The notes beneath the pieces are model-generated. The model saw nothing but the letters and a program-made list of their open reading frames with translations. It was not told the origin of the DNA and ran no database searches. The translations under genes and the position numbers were made by a program. A DNA stretch of 64,000 bases from Chlorobium sp. (GTDB taxonomy: Bacteria; Bacteroidota; Chlorobiia; Chlorobiales; Chlorobiaceae): the NCBI GenBank assembly GCA_028277225.1, contig JANQHB010000017.1:1-64000 (forward strand). The letters run 5' to 3'. The stretch's first letter is position 1. Each line of letters opens with the position of its first letter. Below are positions 8,941-17,637 of the stretch, one piece after another.

Positions 8941-9738
8941 TTACAAGGAAAGAGACGCAAGAAGTATCCCGGCTGAAACCGCCGCATTAAGCGATTCCAC
9001 ACTGTTGTTTCCACCTGTTCCGCGGGGAATGGAAACCTGACAGTCGGCAATGGACGCAATCTCCCGGCTGACCCCGTTAGCTTCGTTACCGATAACAAGC
9101 ACGGTTTTTTCCAACGAGGTATCACAGGTCTTCAAATCCCTTCCCCGCAGGGACGAAGAGTAAACTGTAAAACCGTTCTCCTGAAGCGACACCAGTTCTC
9201 TGCAGAGATCATCGGCCTGGTAATGCGAAAGACTATAGAGGCTTCCGGCACTGGCCCTGACAGCTTTCGGGTTATACCGGTCCACAGTTCCGGACCCGCA
9301 CACAACAGAGGAGGCCCCGAACCACGCCGAGGTCCTGATGATCGTTCCGACGTTGCCCGGATCCTGCACATTGTCAAGAGCCACTACCAGCACTTTTTTC
9401 GCATCGGAAATTGGAACCGTTCGTTCATTTTGCCGAAATATTCCGATAACGCCTTGTGCGGTCACCGTGCCCGAAAGCCGGTCCCCTTCAGACGGACCTA
9501 TCAGCCTAACTTTTTCCCGGTACATTGTTTCGTGCAGGGAAAGATTCTTCAACTGGTCCTCTGCAACAAACAAAGCATCGAGAAACCGCTCATCAGGAAG
9601 ATGGGAAAGCAGCTCAAGAACGGTCCGCAATCCCTCGCCGAGAAAAAGCCCTTCCTCATCACGGTACTTTTTCATCTGCAGTCTGGCGTACCGCCTGATT
9701 TCCTTTTTGGTTGCCCGGGGATATCGCCCTTCGGTCAT
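8941..9738 (-). CDS. TrmH/SpoU-family RNA 2'-O-methyltransferase
   Basis: SAM-dependent ribose methylation of rRNA or tRNA by a SPOUT (trefoil-knot) enzyme of 265 residues. The N-terminal ~95 residues form a substrate-binding domain (FLGEGLRTVLELL, ALFVAEDQL). The catalytic domain carries the three SpoU motifs: DNVQDPGNVGTIIRTS (motif 1, catalytic Arg), VLVIGNEANGVS (motif 2) and VSIPRGTGGNNSVESLNAAV (motif 3). The layout resembles RlmB/TrmH-type 23S rRNA methyltransferases, but the target nucleotide cannot be read from sequence. The start overlaps the stop of the upstream membrane-protein gene by four bases (ATGA), so the two form an operon. It converges with the Usp gene. Confidence 0.88.
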   Translation of the reverse strand: MTEGRYPRATKKEIRRYARLQMKKYRDEEGLFLGEGLRTVLELLSHLPDERFLDALFVAEDQLKNLSLHETMYREKVRLIGPSEGDRLSGTVTAQGVIGIFRQNERTVPISDAKKVLVVALDNVQDPGNVGTIIRTSAWFGASSVVCGSGTVDRYNPKAVRASAGSLYSLSHYQADDLCRELVSLQENGFTVYSSSLRGRDLKTCDTSLEKTVLVIGNEANGVSREIASIADCQVSIPRGTGGNNSVESLNAAVSAGILLASLSL

Positions 9739-10532
9739 TTTTTCTTCAGAGACTCTTTGAAATGCTCGATAACATCTCTGGGCTTGTGCGAAAATCCTCC
9801 TGGAGGAGGCGCACTCATTCCGCCGAAATCATTGGCGTTGATGTCAAGATAACGGGTCTTGCCATCCGGCGGTTCATGATTCTTTCCGCTTAAAGTCTGT
9901 TCGATATACGCGTTCATCTCCTCATGATCGAGCTCGCGACGGACACCACTGCGGCTTCGAGCCGCCTGGGCAAGCGCTTTTTTGACCGGAAGAAGCACCT
10001 CTTCTTTTGTCGTGCCCTGCATATTCATGACATACTGGAGGCGCTTGAACGCCACACTATCCATCACCCCGATTTTCTGCACCATCTCCTGATATCCTCC
10101 GAACCCTTCGGCAAGGGTTCTGATTTTCGGATCGATCCTCTCGAAGGGATCTCCCTTTTCAGCAGCCGGTTGTGTGCGGGGATAGGTTTTTGCAACTGCG
10201 GGGACATTGGTATTGCCCGCACCAGTTACTTTTTTTGCCGATTTCCGTCTTCCCGGAAGAAACTCTTCGTCAACCTCGTATCCTTCAAGCAATTTGCGTA
10301 CTTTTTCGTCTTTTTTTGCCCTGGCACGCCGGGTGGAAACCGATTCAATCTCAGGACGGCTCCCCTTGAGAAGAACCAGACCGAAAACTGCTCCGAGACC
10401 GGCAAGAAAAATAACGAAAGGCAGAAAAAGCAGTTCGAAACGAACGCCATAGAGCACGACTACACCGATCTCCGAAACGACAAGCAGTACCGAAAGTCCT
10501 ATGACAATCCTTGCAATAAGACGCTCATCCAT
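9735..10532 (-). CDS. Membrane-anchored protein of unknown function
   Basis: I do not recognise this 265-residue protein. Two hydrophobic helices lie at about residues 6-28 and 32-56, followed by a basic stretch (RRARAKKDEKVRK) and a long soluble cytoplasmic region. That region contains a structured-looking helical segment (~135-200; RIDPKIRTLAEGFGGYQEM...AFKRLQYVMNMQG) and ends in a Pro/Gly-rich part (MSAPPPGGF) and a lysine-rich C-terminus. The gene overlaps the SpoU methyltransferase start by four bases, so it is co-translated with it. The topology suggests an inner-membrane anchored adaptor. I see no catalytic motif. Confidence 0.65.
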   Translation of the reverse strand: MDERLIARIVIGLSVLLVVSEIGVVVLYGVRFELLFLPFVIFLAGLGAVFGLVLLKGSRPEIESVSTRRARAKKDEKVRKLLEGYEVDEEFLPGRRKSAKKVTGAGNTNVPAVAKTYPRTQPAAEKGDPFERIDPKIRTLAEGFGGYQEMVQKIGVMDSVAFKRLQYVMNMQGTTKEEVLLPVKKALAQAARSRSGVRRELDHEEMNAYIEQTLSGKNHEPPDGKTRYLDINANDFGGMSAPPPGGFSHKPRDVIEHFKESLKKK

Positions 10533-10641
10533 AACACACTTTATATTCTGTTATCATCCTGGGATTTACCTCTGCTGCCCGGAGACAGCAGGGTTTGCCT
10601 TACCATTCTACACATTTCCTGATAATTTTCTCCTACATTGC

Positions 10642-10754
10642 CCTAAATTGAGCGATTGTCGAGCCCTGTGAAATATCTGGTCTGATTTCACGGGGGAGAT
10701 GCAAGGAAGAGGGAATGCAGCTGTATCCCGACGAGTCGGGACGCTCAGTTTAGG
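10642..10754. mobile_element. MITE-like element, full copy (113 bp), 13-bp TIRs and 5-bp TSD
   Basis: The element begins CCTAAATTGAGCG and ends CGCTCAGTTTAGG, which are inverted repeats with one mismatch over 13 bp. It is flanked on both sides by the perfect direct repeat ATTGC (10637-10641 and 10755-10759), as expected for a target-site duplication. The interior contains a small hairpin (CCCGA-CGAG-TCGGG) and no coding sequence. A second copy, 40 bp shorter and in the opposite orientation, lies at 19940-20012. It sits in the intergenic space between divergent genes. Confidence 0.85.
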
Positions 10755-10812
10755 ATTGCATTGATTTAGACTTCACAAGCTCTGTTTACTCTTGAATGAC
10801 ACGTAATCGTCG

Positions 10813-12057
10813 ATGAACACCGCACAAAACATCGAGCTTATTTCACCCGCCGGCGACAGCACTTCGCTGCATGCCGCCCTGGATGCCGGTGCTGATGCCG
10901 TATATTTCGGAGCCGAAGGCTTCAACATGCGGGCTGCAAGCAAAAATTTCACAATTGACGATTTTCCATCTATCACCCGGCACTGCACCCGGCATGGCGC
11001 AAAAGCCTATCTGGCCCTGAACACCCTGGTTTACGATAAAGAGATCCGAACAGTTGCCGAAACAGTCAGGGCAGCAAAAAACGCAGGCATCGATGCCGTC
11101 ATCTGCTGGGACATTTCGGTAATTCAGGCCTGCCGCAATACCGGCATGCCCTTTCATATCTCAACCCAGGCATCGGTCAGCAACTATGAGGCAGCGGCCT
11201 TCTATGCCGCTCTTGGCGCAGGAATGATCGTCCCCGCCAGGGAACTCTCCATCGATCAGGTAAAAGGCATAACCGAAAAAGTCCGGGACAACCGGCTCGA
11301 ACTGAAAATTGAATGCTTCGTTCACGGAGCAATGTGCGTCGCGGTTTCGGGCAGGTGCTTTCTTTCCCAGGATCTTTTCGGTCGTTCGGCAAACCGCGGC
11401 CAATGCCTGCAACCCTGCAGAAGAACGTACCTGATCCGGGATCCCGAGGAAAACAACGAACTGGAAATAGGATGCGATACGGTGATGAACCCGAAAGACC
11501 TCTGCAGCATATCGTTTCTCGACAAGCTTGTCGATGCCGGCATCACCGGCATGAAAATAGAAGGCAGGAACAGGAGCCCTGAATATGTCGCAACAACCAC
11601 GGCATGTTACCGTGAAGCAATCGACTACGTACTCGAACACCGCCACGAATCCGATTTCACTCCGAAATTCGAAACCGTGTCAAAAAGGCTCGAAAAAGAA
11701 CTGAAAAAAGTCTATAACCGCGGCTTTTCAAATGGCTTCTACTTCGGCCGCCCCGTGTCAGCCTGGGCTGAAACATCCGGATCGAAGGCGACAGAAAAAA
11801 AAGTCTATACCGGGAACGTACAGAAATATTACCCCAAAGCCGGGGTTGTTGAAATCCTGGTACACACGAGAGGAATTCAGAAAAACGAGAAGCTCTCCAT
11901 ACAGGGGCCTACCACCGGCCTTGTCATCCTTGTCGCTGATTCGGTACGGGTTGACAACCGCCCTTCAGGTTTTGCTGAAAAAGGCGATCTCGTCACTATC
12001 GCCTGCAAACAGAAAGTCCGTAAAAACGACAAGGTGTATGTTCTCGAACCCGTATGA
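10813..12057 (+). CDS. U32-family protein (peptidase U32 / tRNA hydroxylation TrhP-like)
   Basis: This 414-residue protein has the U32 signature ECFVHGAMCVAVSGRCFLS around residue 170, followed by ANRGQCLQPCRR; these cysteines form the conserved Cys set of the family. The N-terminus ELISPAGDSTSLHAALDAGADAVYFGAE is the typical TIM-barrel start. MKIEGRNRSPEYVATTT and the C-terminal beta-barrel (TGNVQKYYPKAGVVEILVHTRG) match the YegQ/TrhP branch, which acts in prephenate-dependent hydroxylation of tRNA uridine-34; the older 'collagenase-like protease' label probably does not apply. It is monocistronic, with the MITE copy lying about 60 bases upstream of the start. Confidence 0.85.
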   Translation: MNTAQNIELISPAGDSTSLHAALDAGADAVYFGAEGFNMRAASKNFTIDDFPSITRHCTRHGAKAYLALNTLVYDKEIRTVAETVRAAKNAGIDAVICWDISVIQACRNTGMPFHISTQASVSNYEAAAFYAALGAGMIVPARELSIDQVKGITEKVRDNRLELKIECFVHGAMCVAVSGRCFLSQDLFGRSANRGQCLQPCRRTYLIRDPEENNELEIGCDTVMNPKDLCSISFLDKLVDAGITGMKIEGRNRSPEYVATTTACYREAIDYVLEHRHESDFTPKFETVSKRLEKELKKVYNRGFSNGFYFGRPVSAWAETSGSKATEKKVYTGNVQKYYPKAGVVEILVHTRGIQKNEKLSIQGPTTGLVILVADSVRVDNRPSGFAEKGDLVTIACKQKVRKNDKVYVLEPV

Positions 12058-12176
12058 CCATCATTTTTCATTGAGATCATGCTTTTTCCGGAATGCTTGC
12101 GTAACTTTTTTACGCCTGTCAACGACTAACCCTTCAAATCAACGAGGACAAGGCATTCGGAGACACCGGATCGAGA

Positions 12177-12452
12177 ATGGGTCTTGAACAATCCCGCTAT
12201 TTCGGCACAGGCGCGGAAGTGCAGCGCGGCCTGTCCATTTTCTTCCAGCAACCGCCCTACACCGGCTCCTACAGCTACGATTTCAATAACTGGACCGGAT
12301 ACTATGACGATTATAACGACTGGTACACCGGTAATCTCTACAATGAAGGCTCATGGGGTTCGGGGGGACAGATCGATTTCTGCCGTGACACCGCCTGGAA
12401 AAGCTTCATGGACTTTGTCTTCGAAGAGAATCATGGAGGCTATGTTCCGTAA
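12177..12452 (+). CDS. Small Tyr/Gly/Trp/Asn-rich hypothetical protein
   Basis: The 91-codon frame is unlike anything I recognise. After an ordinary start (MGLEQSRYFGTGAEVQRGLSIFF) it turns into a low-complexity stretch, PPYTGSYSYDFNNWTGYY followed by DDYNDWYTGNLYNEGSWGSG, with ten Tyr in 91 residues, and then ends FDFVFEENHGG-like. The frame stays open back to 12105 and those codons also read plausibly (LTLQINEDKAFGDTGSR). It could therefore use a non-ATG start or be the 3' remnant of a larger gene. No convincing Shine-Dalgarno precedes the ATG. It lies between the U32 gene and the hydrogenase operon, on the same strand. Confidence 0.4.
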   Translation: MGLEQSRYFGTGAEVQRGLSIFFQQPPYTGSYSYDFNNWTGYYDDYNDWYTGNLYNEGSWGSGGQIDFCRDTAWKSFMDFVFEENHGGYVP

Positions 12453-12605
12453 AAGCCGCTCCGGGCAATATTCCGAAAAAACTTCATGGTTTCGGGAAAC
12501 GCTCTTTGTCAAAATTCTGTTACGGTGCATATCATATTTTTGAAGTGAACTTTTTTCATGTACATTGCCCGCAGTTGAAAACATCCTTGAACCGGAGCCT
12601 TACCG

Positions 12606-13685
12606 ATGATCTATAAAGTTATTGCCAAACCGGAGTTCGAAAAATTCATCGACGCGCTCGTCAAAGCAAACCTTTCTTACGGACCGAAACAGGTCGATAC
12701 CGACAAAGACGGAAACCCGATCTATCAGTTCAAAGAAGTCAACGCCGCCAGTGACATTGCCTTTGATTACACGACAACCGCTTCTTCGGCAAAGCATTTC
12801 CTGACACCATACAGGGAAACCCTTTCGCATTTCACCTTTACAAACAGTGACTGGGAACAGGACATCTCCTACGATTCAAAGCCCATGGTCCTCATCGGTC
12901 TCAGACCCTGCGATATCAGCGCGATCAACATTCTCGACGACGTTCTGCTCAACAAGCATTTCCCTTCGCCTTACTACCTGGCCAGAAGAAAAAACACCTT
13001 TATCATCGGGATGGACCACCTTCCGCTTCCCGACTGTTTCTGCAAGTCCCTGAACCACCATACGGTAACAACAGGATTCAACCTTTTCTGTTCCGACATA
13101 GGCGATAAATATTACCTGTCGATCAACTCGTCCAAGGCATACAACTACCTCAAGGAGTTCGACATCGCCGATCCGACCGACGAGGATGACTGCAAACTGA
13201 TCGAACGCCGTAAACTGATCAAACAGAGTTTTAAAACCGACGTCGAAGTGACCGGGCTGCCAAGTTTCCTCGATATCGAATTCGACTCCCCTATCTGGAC
13301 CAAATGGGGAGATAAATGCCTCAACTGCGGCACCTGTGCAATGGTCTGTCCGACCTGTTACTGTTATAACGTGGAAGACCGTCCCGATATAGACCTCAAA
13401 GGATCGTCTCGACAGAAACAGCTTTATTCCTGCAACCTTGTCGACTTTGCCGAAGTTGCAGGCGGACATAATTTCAGGCCAAAAAACGGCGACAGGCTGA
13501 AATACCGCTACTACCATCACTATCTCGGCTTTGCTGAAAATGACAATCAGCCTATCTGTGTCGGCTGTAACAGGTGTGGAAGAGCCTGCCTTGCCGACAT
13601 TAACCCGAAAGATGTCATCAATGACCTCAGAATGGAGAAAGAATCATGCATGATATGCGTTTCGCCGTCCCCGGACAAGACGTAA
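12606..13685 (+). CDS. hydB: [NiFe]-hydrogenase (sulfhydrogenase) subunit beta, 4Fe-4S protein
   Basis: Electron-transfer subunit of a cytoplasmic group 3b bidirectional hydrogenase, 359 residues. Two ferredoxin-type clusters are visible: CLNCGTCAMVCPTCYC from residue 238 and CVGCNRCGRAC from residue 318. Upstream of them GLRPCDISAINILDD matches the conserved region of the HydB/AsrA family. A GGAG lies at a good distance before the ATG. It opens a four-gene operon (beta, gamma, delta, alpha) in the order known from archaeal sulfhydrogenases. Its 3' end overlaps the gamma gene by 40 bases, implying coupled translation. Confidence 0.92.
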   Translation: MIYKVIAKPEFEKFIDALVKANLSYGPKQVDTDKDGNPIYQFKEVNAASDIAFDYTTTASSAKHFLTPYRETLSHFTFTNSDWEQDISYDSKPMVLIGLRPCDISAINILDDVLLNKHFPSPYYLARRKNTFIIGMDHLPLPDCFCKSLNHHTVTTGFNLFCSDIGDKYYLSINSSKAYNYLKEFDIADPTDEDDCKLIERRKLIKQSFKTDVEVTGLPSFLDIEFDSPIWTKWGDKCLNCGTCAMVCPTCYCYNVEDRPDIDLKGSSRQKQLYSCNLVDFAEVAGGHNFRPKNGDRLKYRYYHHYLGFAENDNQPICVGCNRCGRACLADINPKDVINDLRMEKESCMICVSPSPDKT

Positions 13686-14563
13686 ACCGGGAACCGTTTA
13701 ACGACCAAATCCCCGATTTCCACTACCGGTCCTCGCTTATGCAGACCGACCGGGGCTATAAATGCCGCATTACCAATATCGTTCCGCTGACAGAGAATGA
13801 GAAGCTCTTTCAGTTGAGGATCCTTGACCCTGACGAAAGAAACATATTCCGGTTCAGGCCTGGACAGTTCCTCATGCTGCAGATACCGGGATACGGAGAA
13901 GTTCCTATTTCCATATCAAGTTCAACAAGCAATAACGAACAGGTTGAACTTTGCATCAGGAAAGCCGGACATGTAACGTCGGCTCTTTTTGAAGCGCGCA
14001 TGGGTGCCCATGTCGCCATACGTGGCCCTTTCGGGTCGTCCTTTCCGATGGAGGAAATGAACGGACGTCATGTCATTCTGGTCGCGGGCGGTCTCGGTAT
14101 CGCACCGCTCAGGGCACCACTCTTCTGGATCAACGACCACAGGGACTGTTACGGTGACGTTCATTTGCTTTACGGCACCAAAGAAAGTTCGCAGATGCTC
14201 TTCACCTACCAGTTCGAGGAATGGGAAAAGATCAACCATATCTCGATGCATACCATCGTGGAAAAAGCCTCTCCCGACTGGAGCGGCAGAACCGGCATGA
14301 TCACCGAGCTTTTCGACGAAGTCGAGATCGAACCCGACAACACCTACGCCATCGTTTGCGGACCGCCGATCATGTTCAAGTTTGTCTGCAACTATCTCGA
14401 CAAGCAAGGCATTCCGATGAACCGCATGTTCGTCTCCCTTGAACGGCGAATGCACTGCGGGATGGGCAAATGCTGCCGCTGCATGGTCGGCTCGACATTC
14501 ACCTGCGTGGACGGACCGGTTTTCGACTACTGGTCGGTAATGAATCTTAAAGAAGCGATTTAA
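13646..14563 (+). CDS. hydG: [NiFe]-hydrogenase (sulfhydrogenase) subunit gamma, FAD/NAD(P)-binding
   Basis: Flavoprotein subunit linking the hydrogenase to NAD(P)H, 305 residues. It has a ferredoxin-reductase fold: FRPGQFLMLQIPGYGEVPISISSS (FAD domain, R-x-[YF]-[ST]-like variant), VILVAGGLGIAPLRAPLFW (NAD(P)-binding glycine motif) and YAIVCGPPIMFKFV. At the C-terminus CGMGKCCRCMVGSTFTC provides four cysteines for a [2Fe-2S] cluster, as in dihydroorotate dehydrogenase electron-transfer subunits (compare pyrK at 50261 in this window). GGAGA eight bases before the ATG supports this start inside the end of hydB; an ATG at 13739 is a possible shorter alternative. Confidence 0.9.
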   Translation: MHDMRFAVPGQDVNREPFNDQIPDFHYRSSLMQTDRGYKCRITNIVPLTENEKLFQLRILDPDERNIFRFRPGQFLMLQIPGYGEVPISISSSTSNNEQVELCIRKAGHVTSALFEARMGAHVAIRGPFGSSFPMEEMNGRHVILVAGGLGIAPLRAPLFWINDHRDCYGDVHLLYGTKESSQMLFTYQFEEWEKINHISMHTIVEKASPDWSGRTGMITELFDEVEIEPDNTYAIVCGPPIMFKFVCNYLDKQGIPMNRMFVSLERRMHCGMGKCCRCMVGSTFTCVDGPVFDYWSVMNLKEAI

Positions 14564-14573
14564 GGAGTCACTT

Positions 14574-15338
14574 GTGCAACATCTCGGATTCTCACATAGT
14601 AAAATAAAAATCGGCTCGTTTGATTTCACCTGCTGCGAAGGCTGCCAGCTGCAGCTTGCCAACCGTGAATCAACCCTGCCGGCATTCCTCGAGCTCCTCG
14701 ATATTCGAAACTTCAGGGAAATTTCGTCGGAAAGGCATGACGACTACGATATCGCCCTGATTGAGGGAAGCATCACCAGGGAAGATGAAGTCGAACGCCT
14801 GAAAACCATCCGTAACAACGCCAAAATACTGATCGCATATGGAAGCTGTGCCTGCTTTGGCGGTGTCAACAGCCTCAAAAACCACTTCCCGATAGAGGAA
14901 TCCATCAAAGAAGTATACGGAGACAAAGAGATCGATACACTGCCGGTCCGGAAAATCAGTGATGTCGTCGATGTTGATTTATCCATTCCCGGTTGCCCTG
15001 TTTCAAAAGAGGAAGTGGAGAGGATCGTTGTCAGTGTGGTGACCGGGTCTCTGATCGAACTGCCGAAATACCCGGTCTGCGTGGAATGCAAACAGAATCT
15101 CAACACCTGCCTGTTCGATCTCGGCGAAGTCTGCCTCGGTTCCATTACCAGGGCCGGGTGCAACGCCGTCTGCACGACCGGCAAAACACCCTGTCTCGGA
15201 TGCCGCGGCCCCGCGGACGACATCAACTTTACATCGTTCAAGGAGCTTGTTGCAGAGAAAAAGCTGTCTATTGACGATATGAACGAAAAACTTGGATTTT
15301 ACAACTGTTTCGAAGAGTTCCGCCATGACAAAAGTTGA
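14574..15338 (+). CDS. hydD: [NiFe]-hydrogenase (sulfhydrogenase) subunit delta, small subunit
   Basis: Small subunit of the hydrogenase core, 254 residues, related to the NuoB/20-kDa family. DFTCCEGCQLQLA supplies the proximal-cluster cysteines, with AYGSCACFGGV and IPGCPVSKEEVERI completing the site. The C-terminal part adds a cysteine-rich segment (CVECKQNLNTC, CLGSITRAGCNAVC, PCLGCRG) for further Fe-S clusters. The start is a GTG at 14574 with AAGGAG six bases upstream, ten bases after the gamma stop. The 3' end overlaps the alpha gene by 14 bases. Confidence 0.92.
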   Translation: MQHLGFSHSKIKIGSFDFTCCEGCQLQLANRESTLPAFLELLDIRNFREISSERHDDYDIALIEGSITREDEVERLKTIRNNAKILIAYGSCACFGGVNSLKNHFPIEESIKEVYGDKEIDTLPVRKISDVVDVDLSIPGCPVSKEEVERIVVSVVTGSLIELPKYPVCVECKQNLNTCLFDLGEVCLGSITRAGCNAVCTTGKTPCLGCRGPADDINFTSFKELVAEKKLSIDDMNEKLGFYNCFEEFRHDKS

Positions 15339-16602
15339 CTGCAATATCGATGTCCATCACCTGACAAGGGTTGAAGGACACGGCAATATTCATATTACGA
15401 TACGTGAAGGGCAACTGGTCGATGCAACATGGGCTGTTGTCGAAACCCCGAGATTTTTCGAAATGATGGTCAGGGAGCTCAGCGCCGAAAGAGTACCGTT
15501 CCTGACATCGAGGATTTGCGGTATCTGCTCGATCAGCCATTCGCTGGCAAGCATCAGGTCACTGGAACGCGCAATGGACATTCCCGTCCCTTCCGCAGCC
15601 GAGAAACTCCGCCTGCTTGCCATGCATGGGGAAACCCTGCAAAGTCACGCCCTTCATCTTTTCTTTCTTGCTATACCCGACTTTGTCGATACCCCGAACG
15701 TACTGCCGCTCATCAAGTCCCATCCGGCAATCGTCCAGTCCGGTTTGCGCCTGAAAGAAGCGGGTAACGCGATCAGCGCACTCACGACAGGAAGGTTCAC
15801 CCACCCTGTCAGCCTGGTTCTGGGAGGCGTAAGCAAGGCACCGGAGAAAAAAGCGCTCGCTGCGCTTAAAGAACAGCTCGAAAGAGTGCTGCCTGATCTC
15901 GATGCCACCAATGAATTCTGCGCCACACTCACGATTCCCGATTTCGTGAGAGAAACCGAATTTGTTTCCCTTTACAACGGCAAAACCTATCCGTTCATCG
16001 GTGGAGACCTGCTTTCAACCGACGGCGTGCAGAAAGACGAAAACGACTACCTCGCGATGACCAACGAGTACACCGAGGAATTCACAACCAGCAAACATAC
16101 CCGCCTGAGCAGGGAGTCCTTTGCTGCAGGCGCTCTTGCACGCTTCAACAACAACCGCGCCTTTCTCCACCCGAAGGCAAAAGAAACCGCTCTGGCGTTC
16201 GGTCTCGAACCGGTCAACCACAACCCGTTCATGAACAACATTGCCCAGCTCGTCGAATGTCACCATATCGTTCATGACGCCATTGACATGATCGACGCAC
16301 TGCTCGACGACCCGCTCACTGAACTGAAGTCGTCGTGGCAGCCCAAAGCAGGTAAAGCTGCCGGCGCTGTCGAAGCACCCCGCGGTATTCTCTACCATTG
16401 CATGGAGACCGACGACACGGGTAAGGTCATCAAGGGCGATTGCATCATACCGACAACACAGAACAACGCCAATATCCACCTGGACCTCAAGGCGCTTGCC
16501 GCCCAGGCGCTCGAAGAAGGAAAAAACGATAACGAAATACAGCTCCTTTGCGAAATGGCGGTCAGAAGCTACGATCCCTGCATTTCATGTTCGGTGCATT
16601 GA
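15325..16602 (+). CDS. hydA: [NiFe]-hydrogenase (sulfhydrogenase) subunit alpha, large catalytic subunit
   Basis: Catalytic subunit with the Ni-Fe site, 425 residues. Ligand motifs are RICGICSISH (N-terminal R-x-C-G-x-C-x3-H) and DPCISCSVH (C-terminal D-P-C-x2-C-x2-H). The start at 15325 (MTKVDCNIDVHHLTRVEGHG) is chosen because homologs begin just before HxTRVEGHG; the frame is open 11 codons earlier inside hydD. With beta, gamma and delta it forms an NAD(P)H-linked H2-producing/consuming, sulfur-reducing type (group 3b) enzyme. Oddity: the protein stops immediately after the last His, with no C-terminal extension for a maturation endopeptidase. No hyp or protease gene is in the window. Confidence 0.93.
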   Translation: MTKVDCNIDVHHLTRVEGHGNIHITIREGQLVDATWAVVETPRFFEMMVRELSAERVPFLTSRICGICSISHSLASIRSLERAMDIPVPSAAEKLRLLAMHGETLQSHALHLFFLAIPDFVDTPNVLPLIKSHPAIVQSGLRLKEAGNAISALTTGRFTHPVSLVLGGVSKAPEKKALAALKEQLERVLPDLDATNEFCATLTIPDFVRETEFVSLYNGKTYPFIGGDLLSTDGVQKDENDYLAMTNEYTEEFTTSKHTRLSRESFAAGALARFNNNRAFLHPKAKETALAFGLEPVNHNPFMNNIAQLVECHHIVHDAIDMIDALLDDPLTELKSSWQPKAGKAAGAVEAPRGILYHCMETDDTGKVIKGDCIIPTTQNNANIHLDLKALAAQALEEGKNDNEIQLLCEMAVRSYDPCISCSVH

Positions 16603-16619
16603 TAGTTACGAGTGACAAG

Positions 16620-16740
16620 TAACAAGTGACGAGAAAGGAGTAGCTCACTTCGTTCGCAGTAGTCAGTAGTAAGAGAGGCTGGAAAACCAATAGGCAGTCA
16701 AAAAATTGTAAGGGCGGGTTTGAAACCCGCCCTTACTGTT
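16620..16740. repeat. Intergenic repeat patch with a perfect 29-bp palindrome
   Basis: The palindrome at 16708-16736 has 14-bp arms (GTAAGGGCGGGTTT / AAACCCGCCCTTAC) around one central base. Copies with slightly different outer bases lie at 29653-29683 and 44451-44481. At 16638-16660 the phrase GAGTAGCTCACTTCGTTCGC recurs almost unchanged at 27980-28006. The patch lies between the convergent hydA and FKBP genes, so the palindrome could serve as a bidirectional terminator or RNA hairpin for both. Confidence 0.7.
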
Positions 16741-16811
16741 CATGGACGACATGTCAATCTTTGGCATCCATGAAACAGGTAAAAAAGCTCTTTAGCTATC
16801 CAGCTTTCTTC

Positions 16812-17240
16812 TTACCCGACTTCTACCACTTCGATCGAAAAGGTCAGTTCCTGACCCGCGAGAGGATGGTTGGCATCGATGGTAATGAACGATTCGGTAA
16901 CATCGGTCACCATGACAACTGCCGTCTGGCCGTTCTGCATGCTTACCTGAAGCTGCTGGCCTATAGCGACCTCCATATCCTCAGGAAGCTGCTCCTTGTT
17001 CACGTTTGTCACAAGTTCGTCGTTTCTGGGCCCGTATGCGTTTTCCGGACTGATTGTGGTATCGGTCGATTCACCCGGCTGCAGCCCCAGAACGGCCTGC
17101 TCGAAACCGGGAATAACCATTCCGGCACCAACCTTGAACTCGAGCGGTTCGCGTTCCGCAGAGGTGTCGAACACGGTACCGTCACCCAGCTTGCCCGTAT
17201 AGTGCACCTTTACCGTATCCCCTTCTTTCACTCCTGCCAT
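16812..17240 (-). CDS. FKBP-type peptidyl-prolyl cis-trans isomerase (SlyD-like)
   Basis: Protein-folding enzyme accelerating cis/trans isomerisation of X-Pro bonds. I start at 17240 (MAGVKEGDTVKVHYTGKL) because GGAGGG stands four bases before it; upstream in-frame ATGs lack this. The 142-residue protein has the FKBP core VKVHYTGKLGDGTVFDTS and EFKVGAGMVIPGFEQAV. An insert, PENAYGPRNDELVTNVNKEQLP...MQNGQTAVVMVTDV, corresponds to the IF chaperone domain of SlyD, and the core closes with ANHPLAGQELTFSIEVVEV. The histidine/cysteine-rich metal-binding tail of E. coli SlyD is absent. Probably cytoplasmic. Confidence 0.9.
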   Translation of the reverse strand: MAGVKEGDTVKVHYTGKLGDGTVFDTSAEREPLEFKVGAGMVIPGFEQAVLGLQPGESTDTTISPENAYGPRNDELVTNVNKEQLPEDMEVAIGQQLQVSMQNGQTAVVMVTDVTESFITIDANHPLAGQELTFSIEVVEVG

Positions 17241-17637
17241 AGACCCTCCAAATTGTTGAATTACCATTTCTGCCTGTCCCGCAGATCCCACTCAGGGATT
17301 CATTTCCCGAATGAAGGTATGGAAAAAAAACTTGAGAACATACAGAATCCTCAACCAATCAATAAATCCAAAAAATAATGACACTCCATTCAAAACAAAT
17401 CATCAGTACCTCTCTTTTATTGTAGTGATACTAATGAAAGCAGAGATACATGATAATTAACAACAGAATTAACCGAACAAAACAGTATCAGAAGTTATTC
17501 ATCGCAACACTCCTCACCCGTGAGCTGTCTTCCAGATCATATGCAGGATATATCATACAAACCATAAGCTGCGTCATGGTCTTTTTCATATACAAAACAT
17601 GAAAGAAAATGCGACTAAAAAACACTTGGCAAAAAAT
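17241..17637. other. Intergenic region, AT-rich, no gene seen
   Basis: 397 bases between the MscS gene (its 3' end) and the FKBP gene (its 5' end), both on the minus strand. It is more AT-rich than its surroundings and must contain the FKBP promoter. No convincing open frame, hairpin terminator or repeat word was found. Confidence 0.5.

Noticed and set aside
12184..12543. 119-codon frame overlapping the Tyr-rich small ORF
   Set aside because: Translation is Ser/Thr/Arg-rich low-complexity text and the alternative frame at 12177 looks more protein-like.
17241..17637. Small RNA or tRNA in the AT-rich gap
   Set aside because: No cloverleaf, T-loop consensus or strong terminator was recognised.
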